Positions 1 to 9,830 are shown, numbered from the stretch's first letter. The stretch: 64,000 nt of DNA from Clostridia bacterium (GCA_017624675.1 JAGAMO010000002.1:62001-126000), one strand, 5' to 3'. Notes: a model not told the origin generated them from the letters alone. Numbers and translations: made by a program.

Positions 1-35
1 AATTAAGACTGATGAAAATCGGTCTTAATTTTTTT
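1..35 (+). terminator. Intrinsic terminator of the gene left of the window
   Basis: A 13-bp stem (1-13 pairing with 18-30, one G-T pair, GAAA loop) runs into a T-tract at 29-35. It probably ends a transcript coming from outside the window. The galT ribosome site GGAG (38-41) follows directly. Confidence 0.75.
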
Positions 36-49
36 ATGGAGATGATAAA

Positions 50-1540
50 ATGATTGACAAGAGTATTAAAAAATTAGTTTGCTACGGTAAAGAAAAAAAT
101 CTTTTTGACCTAAGAGACGAAATTTATGTTACAAACCGCATTTTAGAGGTTTTAAATCTTGACAGTTTTGACTGTGAAGAAGATTTTACCGATATAGACT
201 TGGAAGAAACCTTAAAAGAACTTCTTGACTTTGCTGTTGAAAAGGGTTTGATTGAAGACGATATCACAAGCCGTGACTTGTTTGATACCAAGCTTATGGG
301 CGCTTTAATGCCAAGACCCTCTGAGGTTACAAATAAGTTTTATGATATTTATAACAACAAGTCTCCCAAAGAGGCTACCGACTATTTCTATAACTTAAGC
401 TGTGACAGTGACTATATCCGCCGTTACAGAATCGTTAAGGATATGAAGTGGGTTGCCCCCACCGAATACGGTGACCTTGACATTACAATAAACCTTTCTA
501 AACCCGAAAAGGACCCCAAGGCTATTGCCGCTGCAAAGGCCGCCCCACAAAGCGGTTACCCCAAGTGTTTGCTTTGCAGAGAGTGCGAGGGTTATGCCGG
601 AAGAATGAACTTCCCCGCCCGTCAAAACCACAGGGTTATTCCTATTACTATTAATGACAGTGCTTGGTGCTTCCAATACTCTCCTTATGTATACTACAAC
701 GAGCATTGTATTGTTTTCAACTCCGAGCACAGCCCAATGTCAATTAACCACCAGACCTTCAAAAAGCTTCTTGATTTTGTTGGTCTGTTCCCCCACTACT
801 TTGTAGGCTCTAACGCTGACCTTCCTATAGTTGGTGGCTCTATTCTTTCCCACGACCATTTCCAAGGCGGAAATTACACCTTTGCAATGGCAAAGGCTCC
901 CGTTGAGGATACCCTTACATTTGAAGGCTTTGAAGATGTAAATGCAGGAATCGTTAAATGGCCTATGTCGGTTATTCGTTTGTCTAACCCCAACCCTGAC
1001 CGTTTAATTGCCCTTGCTTGTAACATTTTAGATGCTTGGAGAGGTTATACCGACGCTGACGCATTCATTTTTGCTGAAACCGACGGTGAGCCTCACAACA
1101 CTATCACTCCAATTGCCCGTAAAAATGGTGAAAACTTTGAACTTGATTTAGTTCTTCGCAACAACATTACCACCGAAGAGCATCCTATGGGCGTTTACCA
1201 TCCTCATGCTGAGCTTCACCATATCAAGAAAGAAAACATTGGTCTTATTGAGGTTATGGGCTTGGCTGTGTTACCTGCCCGTTTAAAGAACGAAATTGCT
1301 TTACTTAAAACTGCTATGTTAGAGGGCAAAGATTTAAGAGCCGATGAAGTTCTCGCAAAACACGCTGATTGGGTAGATGAAATTTCTGCTAAACATACCA
1401 TTACTGCTGACAATATTGACGAGATTATCGAAAAAGAAATCGGTATTGTTTTTGCCCGTGTTTTAGAACACGCAGGTGTTTATAAGAGAAACGAAGAAGG
1501 CAAAAAAGCATTTATCAAGTTCTGTGATAGCGTTAAATAA
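50..1540 (+). CDS. galT: UDP-glucose--hexose-1-phosphate uridylyltransferase, class II
   Basis: Cytosolic Leloir-pathway enzyme that exchanges UMP between UDP-glucose and galactose-1-phosphate. The 496-residue length and the N-terminal MIDKSIKKLVCYGKEKNL region fit the longer Firmicutes class II family rather than the roughly 350-residue E. coli type. A Cys pair, LLCRECEGYAG, lies near residue 180, and the nucleotidyl-transfer region carries GGSILSHDHFQGG (His-Asp-His) near residue 265. The start is ATG with GGAG 8 nt upstream. The stop codon overlaps the next start (TAATG), so the two genes are probably translationally coupled. No galK or galE is visible; they may lie to the left. Confidence 0.95.
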   Translation: MIDKSIKKLVCYGKEKNLFDLRDEIYVTNRILEVLNLDSFDCEEDFTDIDLEETLKELLDFAVEKGLIEDDITSRDLFDTKLMGALMPRPSEVTNKFYDIYNNKSPKEATDYFYNLSCDSDYIRRYRIVKDMKWVAPTEYGDLDITINLSKPEKDPKAIAAAKAAPQSGYPKCLLCRECEGYAGRMNFPARQNHRVIPITINDSAWCFQYSPYVYYNEHCIVFNSEHSPMSINHQTFKKLLDFVGLFPHYFVGSNADLPIVGGSILSHDHFQGGNYTFAMAKAPVEDTLTFEGFEDVNAGIVKWPMSVIRLSNPNPDRLIALACNILDAWRGYTDADAFIFAETDGEPHNTITPIARKNGENFELDLVLRNNITTEEHPMGVYHPHAELHHIKKENIGLIEVMGLAVLPARLKNEIALLKTAMLEGKDLRADEVLAKHADWVDEISAKHTITADNIDEIIEKEIGIVFARVLEHAGVYKRNEEGKKAFIKFCDSVK

Positions 1541-2463
1541 TGTTTATTGATATTTTAACTCAAGTTTGTGTATTATTTATTTTAATTCTCTTAGGTGTTT
1601 TACTCGCCAAAATTAAAATGTTAGGTGAAACCACCATTAAACAAATGACTGATTTTGTACTGACAATTGTCAGCCCTTGTGTAATTATTAAATCATTTGT
1701 GCGAGAATTTGACCCCGCCCTTACTAAAAAATTACTTATAAGTTTTTTTATTTCCATTGTAGTACATATTGGATATATTCTTATTTGTCATTTGTTTATT
1801 CACGATAACGATAAAGGCAAAGAAAAGGTTATGCGATTTGCCGCAATCTTTTCCAACTGCGGATTTATGTCCATCCCCCTTTTGGAGGCTATTTTAGGAG
1901 ATGACGGCGTTTTCTACGGCACATCATATCTAGCAATTTTTTATGTGATTGTTTGGAGTTACGGTGTTTTCCTTATGAGTGGAAAGCGCGAGGATTTATC
2001 CCTTAAAAAAATAGTTATAAATCCCGGAATTATTGGTATTGTTTTAGGTCTTAGCATATTCTTCTTGAATATTCCCATCCACAAAGCACCTATAATTTCC
2101 GAACCTATAATTTTCCTGGCAGGGCTTAACACCCCACTTCCTATGATAATTATCGGTTACCATTTGGCTAACAGTAAACTTTTATCGGCTATAAAGAGTT
2201 TTAAAAGTATATTCTCAATGGGACTTAAACTTATTATATTCCCTCTTTTAACATTGATTGGAATGTATCTTTGCGGAATTAGAGGCGAAGTTTTGGTAGC
2301 TATCACCATTTCGGCTTCAGCCCCCACCGCCGCCATTACCACCATGTTCTCATCTAAATACGGTGCCGATACCACCCTTTCGGTTAGTATGGTTTCTTTA
2401 AGCACAATAATTTCAATACTTTCAATGCCGTTTATCATTACATTGGCACAAAGTATTGCATAA
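1540..2463 (+). CDS. AEC-family (auxin efflux carrier-like) membrane transporter
   Basis: A 307-residue, very hydrophobic protein with about ten predicted membrane segments in two five-helix halves, as in the AEC/PIN-like family (Pfam Mem_trans). The first segment, VCVLFILILLGVLLAKI, and the conserved NCGFMSIPLLEAILG stretch near residue 108 support the family. Bacterial members are thought to move organic acids or amino acids, but the substrate cannot be read from sequence. The start codon overlaps the galT stop, so the pair is one transcription unit, though no link to galactose use is implied. It ends just before a strong hairpin (2470-2504). Confidence 0.85.
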   Translation: MFIDILTQVCVLFILILLGVLLAKIKMLGETTIKQMTDFVLTIVSPCVIIKSFVREFDPALTKKLLISFFISIVVHIGYILICHLFIHDNDKGKEKVMRFAAIFSNCGFMSIPLLEAILGDDGVFYGTSYLAIFYVIVWSYGVFLMSGKREDLSLKKIVINPGIIGIVLGLSIFFLNIPIHKAPIISEPIIFLAGLNTPLPMIIIGYHLANSKLLSAIKSFKSIFSMGLKLIIFPLLTLIGMYLCGIRGEVLVAITISASAPTAAITTMFSSKYGADTTLSVSMVSLSTIISILSMPFIITLAQSIA

Positions 2464-2469
2464 ATTTAA

Positions 2470-2504
2470 CACCTCGGGTAAAAATATACCCGAGGTGATT
2501 TTTT
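2470..2504 (+). terminator. Terminator hairpin whose 3' arm is also the next gene's ribosome site
   Basis: A perfect 11-bp stem (2470-2480 with 2487-2497, loop AAAATA) is followed by A and six T residues (2499-2504). The 3' arm ends in GAGGTG (2492-2497), which sits 7 nt before the ATG at 2505 and is the only Shine-Dalgarno candidate for that gene. The same hairpin can therefore end the galT transcript and mask the ribosome site of any read-through message. Confidence 0.8.
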
Positions 2505-2966
2505 ATGCAATTAACGCAAAAGGAAACAGATTTACTAAAGGACCTTAAGGGACAGGAAAAGTTGTGTGTTGAGAAATATACAAAGTATTCTTCCCAAGCA
2601 CTTGACCCACAACTAAAACAGCTTTTTACCGAAATTGCCAATGTTGAGCAAGGACATTTAAACACAATAACCCAAATCGAGCAAGGAAACACCCCTAACA
2701 CATCAAGCAGTTCGGGCGGACAGACAATTAACTCCACTTTTACCGAAACCTACGGTATGGGCGACACTCCCGACAAACAGGCTGACTGTTATTTGTGCAG
2801 TGACCTGCTTGCCGACGAAAAGCACGTTTCCCATCTTTACGACACCTGTGTTTTTGAGTTTAAGGACAAAACGCTTAGAGACACCTTAAACCATATTCAA
2901 AAGGAAGAACAGGAACACGGCAAATATATCTATGACTATATGTCAAAGAATAATATGTATTCCTAA
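2505..2966 (+). CDS. CotF-like spore coat protein (ferritin-like helical fold)
   Basis: A 153-residue helical protein resembling the spore coat F family (Pfam Coat_F). The N-terminal half (about 1-65) has heptad-like helices; a Ser/Gly/Thr linker (65-80) follows; the C-terminal helix pair contains Glu and His residues (HIQKEEQEHGKYIYDYM) like those of ferritin-like coat proteins. By homology it would be deposited on spores or be a general envelope-associated protein, and it is one sign that the host lineage sporulates. No promoter of its own was seen. The ribosome site lies inside the upstream hairpin. Confidence 0.75.
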   Translation: MQLTQKETDLLKDLKGQEKLCVEKYTKYSSQALDPQLKQLFTEIANVEQGHLNTITQIEQGNTPNTSSSSGGQTINSTFTETYGMGDTPDKQADCYLCSDLLADEKHVSHLYDTCVFEFKDKTLRDTLNHIQKEEQEHGKYIYDYMSKNNMYS

Positions 2967-2968
2967 AA

Positions 2969-2992
2969 AAAGGGACACTTTCGTGTCCCTTT
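2969..2992. terminator. Bidirectional terminator between cotF-like gene and tyrS
   Basis: A 10-bp stem (2969-2978 with 2983-2992, TTTC loop) sits between two convergent genes. The run of A at 2965-2970 gives a seven-U tail on the minus strand, so it is stronger for tyrS than for the plus-strand gene. Confidence 0.85.
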
Positions 2993-2996
2993 AAAA

Positions 2997-4220
2997 TTAT
3001 TCAGCAATAAATTTATGGTAAACCTTTTTACCTTTTTTAAGAATAAAGTCAGCCTCAAAGTCTGCTTTTTCATACATAGTTGTGGGGTCCAAAACCTTTT
3101 GGTCGTTAACGCTAACGCCACCTTGCTGCACCAAGCGTCTGCCCTCGCCCTTAGAAGCGGTAAGCTCTGCCTTAACCATTAAATCAAGCACACCGATTTT
3201 ACCGTCTGTAAAATCACTGTCAGCAATAGTGGTGGTGGGCATATTTTCGTGAGAACCTGCACCAGCAAAAACAGCTCTTGCGGTTTCCTGCGCCTTGGTT
3301 GCTTCCTCTTCACCGTGAACAAGCTTTGTAAGCTCAAATGCCAAGATTTCCTTAGCGGTATTAAGTTGGCTTCCCTCCCAAGAATCCATTTTGTCGATTT
3401 CCTCAAGAGGCAAGAAAGTAAGCATTCTGATACATTTCAAAACATCGCTATCTCCAACATTTCTCCAATACTGATAAAACTCATAAGGAGAGGTCTTTTC
3501 GGGGTCAAGCCAAACAGCGCCGCCAACAGTTTTACCCATCTTCTTACCCTCAGAGTTAAGAAGCAATGTAATGGTCATAGCATAAGCGTCTTTTCCAAGC
3601 TTTTTGCGGATAAGCTCGGTACCGCCAAGCATATTACTCCACTGGTCATCGCCGCCGAACTGCATATTACAGCCATACTCTTTATACAAATGATAGAAGT
3701 CATAGCTTTGCATTATCATATAGTTGAATTCAAGGAAAGAAAGACCTTTTTCCATTCTTTGCTTGTAGCATTCGGCTCTTAACATATTATTAACCGAGAA
3801 CTGAGCGCCAACCTCACGCAAAACATCAATATAATTGAGTTTCAAAAGCCAGTCAGCATTGTTAACCATTTGAGCCTTATCTTCGCCAAACTCAATAAAA
3901 CGGCTCATCTGCTTTTTAAAGCAGTCACAGTTGTGTTGAATTTGCTCTGCGGTCATCATTGAACGCATATCTGTTCTGCCCGAAGGGTCACCGATATGAG
4001 CAGTACCGCCACCGATAAGTGCGATAGGCTTATTACCTGCCATCTGCAAACGCTTCATAAGGCAAAGCGCCATAAAGTGACCTACATGCAAACTGTCAGC
4101 AGTGGGGTCAAAACCAATATAGAAGGTAGCTTTACCGTTGTTTACAAGTTCCTTAATTTCTTCCTCATCGGTTACCTGCGCAATAAGACCACGGGCTACC
4201 AGTTCATCATAAATTTTCAT
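2997..4220 (-). CDS. tyrS: Tyrosyl-tRNA synthetase
   Basis: A 407-residue class I aminoacyl-tRNA synthetase that charges tRNA-Tyr. The HIGH motif appears as HVGH (about residue 45), the tyrosine pocket includes [21 protein letters not shown]-type sequence, and the KMSKS loop is KMGKT (about 228). An RNA-binding S4 domain forms the C-terminus (from about 345). The start lies directly after the recN stop, and its ribosome site (GGAGC) is inside recN, so it is the last gene of the nusB operon. No T-box leader precedes it, unlike many Firmicutes tyrS genes. Confidence 0.95.
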   Translation of the reverse strand: MKIYDELVARGLIAQVTDEEEIKELVNNGKATFYIGFDPTADSLHVGHFMALCLMKRLQMAGNKPIALIGGGTAHIGDPSGRTDMRSMMTAEQIQHNCDCFKKQMSRFIEFGEDKAQMVNNADWLLKLNYIDVLREVGAQFSVNNMLRAECYKQRMEKGLSFLEFNYMIMQSYDFYHLYKEYGCNMQFGGDDQWSNMLGGTELIRKKLGKDAYAMTITLLLNSEGKKMGKTVGGAVWLDPEKTSPYEFYQYWRNVGDSDVLKCIRMLTFLPLEEIDKMDSWEGSQLNTAKEILAFELTKLVHGEEEATKAQETARAVFAGAGSHENMPTTTIADSDFTDGKIGVLDLMVKAELTASKGEGRRLVQQGGVSVNDQKVLDPTTMYEKADFEADFILKKGKKVYHKFIAE

Positions 4221-5885
4221 TTAAATATTGCTCCTATCCAGTAATTCCTTAGCAGAATTATAAATATTTTCCGTAATTTCTTTACCCGACATTATTCGGG
4301 CAATTTCTTTAATTCTGTCTTCACCTGTTATTGGTGTGACAGTGGTTTTTGTGCGGTCATCACTCACAGTCTTTTCTATAAGCAAATGATTATCCGCCTT
4401 TACTGCAATTTGCGCCAAATGGGTTATGCAAATAACCTGTCGTTTCTTTGCAACCTCTTTAAGCTTGGTTGCAACCTTATCGGCGGCAAAACCGCTTATT
4501 CCCGCATCAATTTCATCGAAAATCATTGTTGGGACATTGTCTTTATCAACAAGTGCGCTTTTAATTGCCAACATAATTCGGGAAAGCTCACCGCCCGATG
4601 CAATTTTTGAAAGAGGTTTTAGTTCCTCTCCTCTGTTAGCAGAAATTAAAAACTCAACATTATCGCAACCGTTTGAGGAATATCTGCCCTTGTCAATTTG
4701 AGTGACAAGTCTCACACCCGACATATTAAGATATTCGAGCGTATCGCAAACATCACGGGTGAAAAGCTTAGAAGCCTCATTTCGGCTGTTTGTCAATGCC
4801 TCGCCCTTTAAAACAAGCCTTTCCTTTGCCTTTTCAAGTTCTTCTGCCAACTCGTCGGCACGCTTGTTAGAAAAAGTGATGGTTTCAAGTTCAGCTTGTG
4901 CTAGTTCTAAAAACTCAAGCATTTTTTCTTCACTATTGCCGTATTTTAACATAAGTCGGTAAAGAAAATCAAGTCTTGCGTTAATTTCGTCGGGATTTTT
5001 ATAATTTTCTGCCAAACTCTCGGCTTGAATCTCAACCTCAGCTAAGATATCCTCGGCTTTAGAGATTAGTTCGTTTATATCAGAAAAGCTTTTTTTGGCA
5101 TTCTCAGTTTCAAGAGCGCCCAAAAATCTTGCGGCAATTTTAAGATTTGTGATAACACCGCCTGTGTCATCATCGCCCGAAAGAATATGAGAGGTGGTGG
5201 AAAACGCCTTTAAGTTCTTTTCAAAGTTTTCTGCAAGTTCCAACTTTTCTTTAAGCTCGGCAATTTCGCCAAGCTTGATATCTGCAGTGCTAAGTTCATT
5301 TATCTGATACTTTAAAAGCTCGGTTTTACGCTCTTTTTCGTCCTCGTCCATCTCCAAAGCAGAGAGTTCCTTGCGGATTTTGTTAAGCGATTTAAACTCG
5401 GCATAATAATCCTCTTTCAAAGCCTCGTTTTCAGCAACGGCATCAATAAAACCGCAGTGTTTTTCGGGGTCTAAGAGTGCCTGACTGTCATGCTGACCGT
5501 GGATATTTATAAGGCCCGACGCCACCTGTCTTAAAGAGGCGGCAGTAAAGGGTTTGCCGTTAATTTTAATTAAACCCTTACCGCTAAGGCTTAGTCTTCT
5601 GGTTATCAGAATATTTCCGTCTTCGTCGGGCTCAATCTCGTTTTGTTTTAAAAGACTCAAGCTCTCATCGGTAAAATCGCCGAAAAGAGCCGTAACCTCA
5701 GCCGTGTCACAACCGCTACGAATTAAATCCTTAGATGTGCGCTCACCCAGAACCGCATTAATAGAATCTATAACAATAGATTTACCTGCGCCTGTTTCGC
5801 CCGTTAGCACATTAAAGCCGTTTGTTAACTCAATATCACATTTTTCGATAACTGCTATATTTTCAATATGTAAAAATTTAAGCAT
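4221..5885 (-). CDS. recN: DNA repair protein RecN
   Basis: A 554-residue SMC-like ATPase that acts at double-strand breaks. The Walker A motif GETGAGKS lies near residue 30, long coiled-coil segments fill the middle (about 150-370), and the ABC signature and Walker B region (SGGELSRIMLAIK, then MIFDEIDAGISG) lie near 430-475. It overlaps the end of argR by 8 nt, the usual Firmicutes arrangement, and is followed without a gap by tyrS. The length is normal for the family. Confidence 0.95.
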   Translation of the reverse strand: MLKFLHIENIAVIEKCDIELTNGFNVLTGETGAGKSIVIDSINAVLGERTSKDLIRSGCDTAEVTALFGDFTDESLSLLKQNEIEPDEDGNILITRRLSLSGKGLIKINGKPFTAASLRQVASGLINIHGQHDSQALLDPEKHCGFIDAVAENEALKEDYYAEFKSLNKIRKELSALEMDEDEKERKTELLKYQINELSTADIKLGEIAELKEKLELAENFEKNLKAFSTTSHILSGDDDTGGVITNLKIAARFLGALETENAKKSFSDINELISKAEDILAEVEIQAESLAENYKNPDEINARLDFLYRLMLKYGNSEEKMLEFLELAQAELETITFSNKRADELAEELEKAKERLVLKGEALTNSRNEASKLFTRDVCDTLEYLNMSGVRLVTQIDKGRYSSNGCDNVEFLISANRGEELKPLSKIASGGELSRIMLAIKSALVDKDNVPTMIFDEIDAGISGFAADKVATKLKEVAKKRQVICITHLAQIAVKADNHLLIEKTVSDDRTKTTVTPITGEDRIKEIARIMSGKEITENIYNSAKELLDRSNI

Positions 5886-6333
5886 TTTTTATCTTTCCCA
5901 ATTCAGAAATAAGGGCTTTGGATTCAGCCTCTGAATGTGTAACAATAATAATGGTATCATCACCCGCAAGTGAGCCTAACATCATATCGCCAAACAAAGC
6001 GTCAACTGCAACACAAACGCTTGAAGCCATACCTGCAAAGCACTTAATAACAACATTATTAACCGCATAATCGAAGCTTTTAACACCGTCAACAAACATT
6101 TTTATATAAAGGTTGTCCGAATGTGTGTTTCCGGTAACGCGGTGGGTTAAATAACGGTAGTTGCCCTTTTCATCTCTACCCTTTATGATTTTAAGTTCCT
6201 TAATATCACGGGAAACGGTAGACTGAGTCACCTGAAAGCCCAAAGCCTCCAAGCCCTGTTGCAAATCCTCTTGAGTTATTAAAACATTATTTTCAATTAA
6301 CTCTAATAATTTTTGCTGTCTTGTTTGTTTCAA
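5878..6333 (-). CDS. argR: Arginine repressor ArgR/AhrC
   Basis: A 151-residue transcription factor that senses L-arginine and controls arginine synthesis and breakdown genes. The N-terminal winged helix-turn-helix contains QSTVSRDIKELKIIKG (about 37-52). The C-terminal hexamerisation and arginine-binding domain shows the conserved acidic pair near GDDTIIIV (about 124). It sits in the classical nusB-to-recN operon. A palindrome inside the operon promoter (12548-12566) could be its own operator (inference). Confidence 0.93.
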   Translation of the reverse strand: MKQTRQQKLLELIENNVLITQEDLQQGLEALGFQVTQSTVSRDIKELKIIKGRDEKGNYRYLTHRVTGNTHSDNLYIKMFVDGVKSFDYAVNNVVIKCFAGMASSVCVAVDALFGDMMLGSLAGDDTIIIVTHSEAESKALISELGKIKNA

Positions 6334-6335
6334 CT

Positions 6336-7181
6336 TTACATACTCCTTGTGTCTTTAAATTTGTATGATAAGGTCTTGTAAAATGAACGGTTGTTAAGTC
6401 TTATCAATTTCACGAAATCGGGAGATTTTTTAATTTGAATTTCAGTATAAGGCTTTACGGAAGCCACCTTTCTTCCGTCTATTGTGAGATAAATCTCGGT
6501 GCGCTTCTTTGAAAACGCTTTTAATTTAATGTTTGAGTTTGCAGACATTAGTATCGGCTTTGCCGCCAATGAATGAGAGCAAATTGGTGTGATACACATG
6601 GTCTGCATAAGTGGGTCAATTATGGGTCCGCCCGCCGACATTGAATAAGCGGTAGAGCCTGTAGGGGTGGAAATAATAAGTCCGTCCGCTCTGTAGCTTA
6701 TGCTATCCCCTGCAACAATGGCAGAAATATCTATAATTCGGGAAATGAAGCCGCTTGTGATAACTGCATCATTTAATGCGGTGTATTCACCAAGAATTTT
6801 TGAATTCTCATAAACCGAAACATTAAGCATCATTCGTCTTTCGGTAAAATAATCACCTGTCTTTAGCTTGGAAATCAGCTCTAGCTCATTTTGCTCCAAG
6901 TTTGCAAGGTAACCCATTCTACCCGCATTAATTCCAAGAACGGGCTTATCATATTTTGCCGCAACCTTGGCGTAACGCATAATTGTTCCGTCGCCACCGA
7001 TAGTTATAATAACATCGGCTAATTTGAAAATTTCTTCCTCGGGTGCGGGGATAAAACCTGCCGCAACAATAGTATCGGGAATATAGGCAGTCATTCCCTC
7101 TTTTTTCAAAATAACGGCTAGTTTTTCAACCACCTCGCTGCAACCGGGTTTATCTAAATTAGGTAGAACCGCAACAGTCAT
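6336..7181 (-). CDS. nadK: NAD kinase
   Basis: A 281-residue cytosolic enzyme that phosphorylates NAD to NADP. The catalytic GGDG motif is in ITIGGDGTIMRYA (about residue 58), the conserved second region reads LNDAVI (about 137-142), and a glycine-rich region (ADGLIISTPTGSTAYSMSAG) lies near 165-185. The start ATG follows AGGAGAA. Placement between tlyA and argR is common in Clostridia. Its C-terminus runs slightly past the usual fold with no recognised motif. Confidence 0.95.
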   Translation of the reverse strand: MTVAVLPNLDKPGCSEVVEKLAVILKKEGMTAYIPDTIVAAGFIPAPEEEIFKLADVIITIGGDGTIMRYAKVAAKYDKPVLGINAGRMGYLANLEQNELELISKLKTGDYFTERRMMLNVSVYENSKILGEYTALNDAVITSGFISRIIDISAIVAGDSISYRADGLIISTPTGSTAYSMSAGGPIIDPLMQTMCITPICSHSLAAKPILMSANSNIKLKAFSKKRTEIYLTIDGRKVASVKPYTEIQIKKSPDFVKLIRLNNRSFYKTLSYKFKDTRSM

Positions 7182-7196
7182 AAGCGTTCTCCTTTC

Positions 7197-7997
7197 TTAG
7201 TTTAGTGCTTCATAGGATTTACTCACGACTTCCTCTGCGGAAAAATCGTTGTTTTCCAAATCCTCATCTTTTCTTATATAACATAAGTATTCAATATTTC
7301 CCTCTGGTCCCTTAACGGGAGAAAAATCAAGTCCCAAGAGAGAAAATTTATTCTCTACTAAAAGGTTCATTATCTTTTCTATAACGGCAATATGTACGCT
7401 CTTTTCACGCACAACACCCTTTTTGCCGACATTTTCTTTTCCCGCCTCAAACTGAGGTTTAATAAGGCAAACTGCTGTGCCCTTATCCTTTAAAAGAGTT
7501 CTCATAACGGGTAAAATCAGAGAAAGGGATATAAAAGAAACATCAACCGAAGCAAAATCTAAATCCTCGGGGATTTCCTCTTTAGTAACATACCTGAAGT
7601 TTGTTCTTTCAAGGTTTACTACCCTCTCATCAGTTCTCAGTTTCCAGTCAAGCTGACCGTAGCCGACATCAATAGCGTAAACCTTTTTGGCACCGTTTTG
7701 AAGCATACAGTCTGTAAAACCGCCCGTTGAGGCGCCGATATCGGCACAAACAAAACCTTCAAGACTAATGGGGAAAACCTTCATTGCCTTTTCAAGCTTT
7801 AGTCCGCCGCGACTTACATATTTTAAAGCCTGACCTCTAACCTCAATAACATCATCTGGCTTTACTGTATTTCCCGCTTTATCCGACTTTTGGTTATTTA
7901 CATAAACTATACCCGCCATTATAAGGCGTTTTGCTTTTTCACGGCTTTCGGCAAAGCCACCCTCTACCAAAGCTACATCAAGTCTAACCTTAGCCAT
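7197..7997 (-). CDS. tlyA: TlyA-family rRNA 2'-O-methyltransferase / hemolysin-like
   Basis: A 266-residue protein with an N-terminal S4 RNA-binding domain (about 1-65) and an FtsJ-like SAM methyltransferase domain (about 60-250). The SAM loop reads ADIGASTGGFTDCML (about 86-100), and the catalytic lysines and acidic residues fit the K-D-K-E pattern (VSRGGLKLEKA, then SVDVSFIS, then LIKPQFEAG). By homology it methylates the ribose of 16S or 23S rRNA. It overlaps the dxs stop by 8 nt, as in many Firmicutes. Confidence 0.9.
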   Translation of the reverse strand: MAKVRLDVALVEGGFAESREKAKRLIMAGIVYVNNQKSDKAGNTVKPDDVIEVRGQALKYVSRGGLKLEKAMKVFPISLEGFVCADIGASTGGFTDCMLQNGAKKVYAIDVGYGQLDWKLRTDERVVNLERTNFRYVTKEEIPEDLDFASVDVSFISLSLILPVMRTLLKDKGTAVCLIKPQFEAGKENVGKKGVVREKSVHIAVIEKIMNLLVENKFSLLGLDFSPVKGPEGNIEYLCYIRKDEDLENNDFSAEEVVSKSYEALN

Positions 7998-9816
7998 TGT
8001 TTACCTCGTTTACCATTCCTTTTGCATCAAGTTTGCAAATACTTAGTGCCTCGGTTGTATCCATTTGAGGAATAAACTCGTTTTCAACCGCGCAGATTTT
8101 AAATTTACCCTTAAAGCCGTTTTGCAAAAGTAAAGCAGACAAATGCTCTCCTATACCGCCGCTCTTGACAGTTTCCTCGAAAACATAAATTTCTTCGAAA
8201 CCTTTAAGAGTGTTTATTAAATCATTACTCAAGGGATAAATTTTATTTAGTTTTACAATATTTATATCGGTCTCGCTCTTAGCCTCTAAAGCCTCGCTAA
8301 AAAGTCTGCCATAGGTAACGATAGCTTTTTTGCCTTTTCCGTCTACAACACTGAAATCGGCGGTAAAACCTACATCGCCGCAAGGCTTTTCACAGCCTCT
8401 TGGGTATCTTATAGCAAACATTCCGTCGTTTTCGGCAGTAAATTTGATTCTATATTCAAGTTCCTTGTAGCTTGAGGGGGAAAATACAGTCATTTCGGGG
8501 ATGCAGGTAAGATAAGAAACATCAAAAAGACCTTGATGGCTTTCACCGTCTTCGCCCACAATACCTGCCCTGTCAACAAGCAGTCTTAAGGGGAATTTGC
8601 CAATTGCGGCATCGTGAATTATCTGGTCAAAGCCACGCTGTAAAAATGAGGAATAAACCGCAAAATAAGGCTTCAAGCCTTGGGAAGCCAAAGCGGCGCC
8701 AAAGCAAACACCGTGACCCTCGGCAATTCCAACATCGAAAAATCTTTGTTTATACTCTGCCGCAAAATTCTCTAACCCCGTGCCCTCGGTCATTGCGGCT
8801 GTAATTGCGCATATTTTTCCGTCGGTTTTAGCTAAATCACAAAGGGTATTTCCCGCAACCGAGGAGAAATTAAGTTTCTTGTTGTTATCCGCTCCTGTAT
8901 CAATATCAAAGGGAGATACACCGTGATAGTTCTTAGGGCTGCTCTCGGCAAATTTATAACCCTTACCTTTAGTTGTAACAATATGAACAAGTGAAGGTCG
9001 GTTATAGCTTTTTGCTATTTTTAAGATAGACTCTATACCCTCTATATCGTGGCCGTCAACAGGTCCTAAATAATTATAGCCTAAAACCGAGAAAAGATTA
9101 CTGCGATAAAGTGCGTTTTTAAAGCCTTCCTTGATTCTATATACAATACTGTTAAGTTTTCTTCCTATAAAGGGAATTTTCAAAAGGAATTGACTGAATT
9201 TATCCTTAAATGTGTGATAATTCGAGCGGTTTCTCATTTTAGTGAGGGTTCGAGCCAGTGCCCCCACATTTTTAGAAATAGACATTTTATTGTCATTCAA
9301 AACAACAATAAATTTACTGTTAGAGGCACCAGCATTGTTAAGTCCCTCATATGCCATACCGCCTGTAAGTGCACCATCGCCAATAACGGCAACAGCTGTG
9401 CCCTCTTGACCCAAAAGCTTTTTAGCCTTATATATTCCGTAAGCGGCGGAAATAGAGTTACTGCTGTGCCCCGTAACAAAGGGGTCGTGCTCACTCTCGG
9501 TAGGTCGCATAAAGCCCGAAAGTCCGTCTTTCACTCTAAGCGTATCAAATTTTTCAAATCTTCCTGTAAGCAATTTGTGGGCATAACACTGATGTCCCAC
9601 ATCAAAAAGAATTGCGTCTTTAGGGGATGAGAAAACTCGGTGTAAAGCTATAGTCAGCTCCACCGCTCCCAAATTAGAGGCTAAATGACCGCCGTTTTTA
9701 GAAACGGTTTTCATTATTTTAGCCCTTATTTCCTCACAAAGCTTTGCAAGTTCTTTTTCTCCAAGATTTTTTACGTCTAAAGGAGAACTAATTTTGCTTA
9801 AAACAGGATAATCCAA
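7990..9816 (-). CDS. dxs: 1-deoxy-D-xylulose-5-phosphate synthase
   Basis: The thiamine-diphosphate enzyme that joins pyruvate and glyceraldehyde-3-phosphate in the first step of the MEP isoprenoid pathway. The 608 residues include the ThDP-binding GDGALTGGMAYEGLNNAG region (about 147-164), a transketolase-type pyrimidine domain with VGIAEGHG (about 360), and a transketolase C domain. It forms a natural pathway pair with ispA just upstream in the operon. The length is near the family norm. Confidence 0.96.
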   Translation of the reverse strand: MDYPVLSKISSPLDVKNLGEKELAKLCEEIRAKIMKTVSKNGGHLASNLGAVELTIALHRVFSSPKDAILFDVGHQCYAHKLLTGRFEKFDTLRVKDGLSGFMRPTESEHDPFVTGHSSNSISAAYGIYKAKKLLGQEGTAVAVIGDGALTGGMAYEGLNNAGASNSKFIVVLNDNKMSISKNVGALARTLTKMRNRSNYHTFKDKFSQFLLKIPFIGRKLNSIVYRIKEGFKNALYRSNLFSVLGYNYLGPVDGHDIEGIESILKIAKSYNRPSLVHIVTTKGKGYKFAESSPKNYHGVSPFDIDTGADNNKKLNFSSVAGNTLCDLAKTDGKICAITAAMTEGTGLENFAAEYKQRFFDVGIAEGHGVCFGAALASQGLKPYFAVYSSFLQRGFDQIIHDAAIGKFPLRLLVDRAGIVGEDGESHQGLFDVSYLTCIPEMTVFSPSSYKELEYRIKFTAENDGMFAIRYPRGCEKPCGDVGFTADFSVVDGKGKKAIVTYGRLFSEALEAKSETDINIVKLNKIYPLSNDLINTLKGFEEIYVFEETVKSGGIGEHLSALLLQNGFKGKFKICAVENEFIPQMDTTEALSICKLDAKGMVNEVNNG

Positions 9817-9830
9817 AATTTCAACTTCCC

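Noticed and set aside
3249-3782. 177-codon open frame opposite tyrS
   Set aside because: It is the antisense shadow of a certain tyrS gene and has no ribosome site or plausible protein composition.
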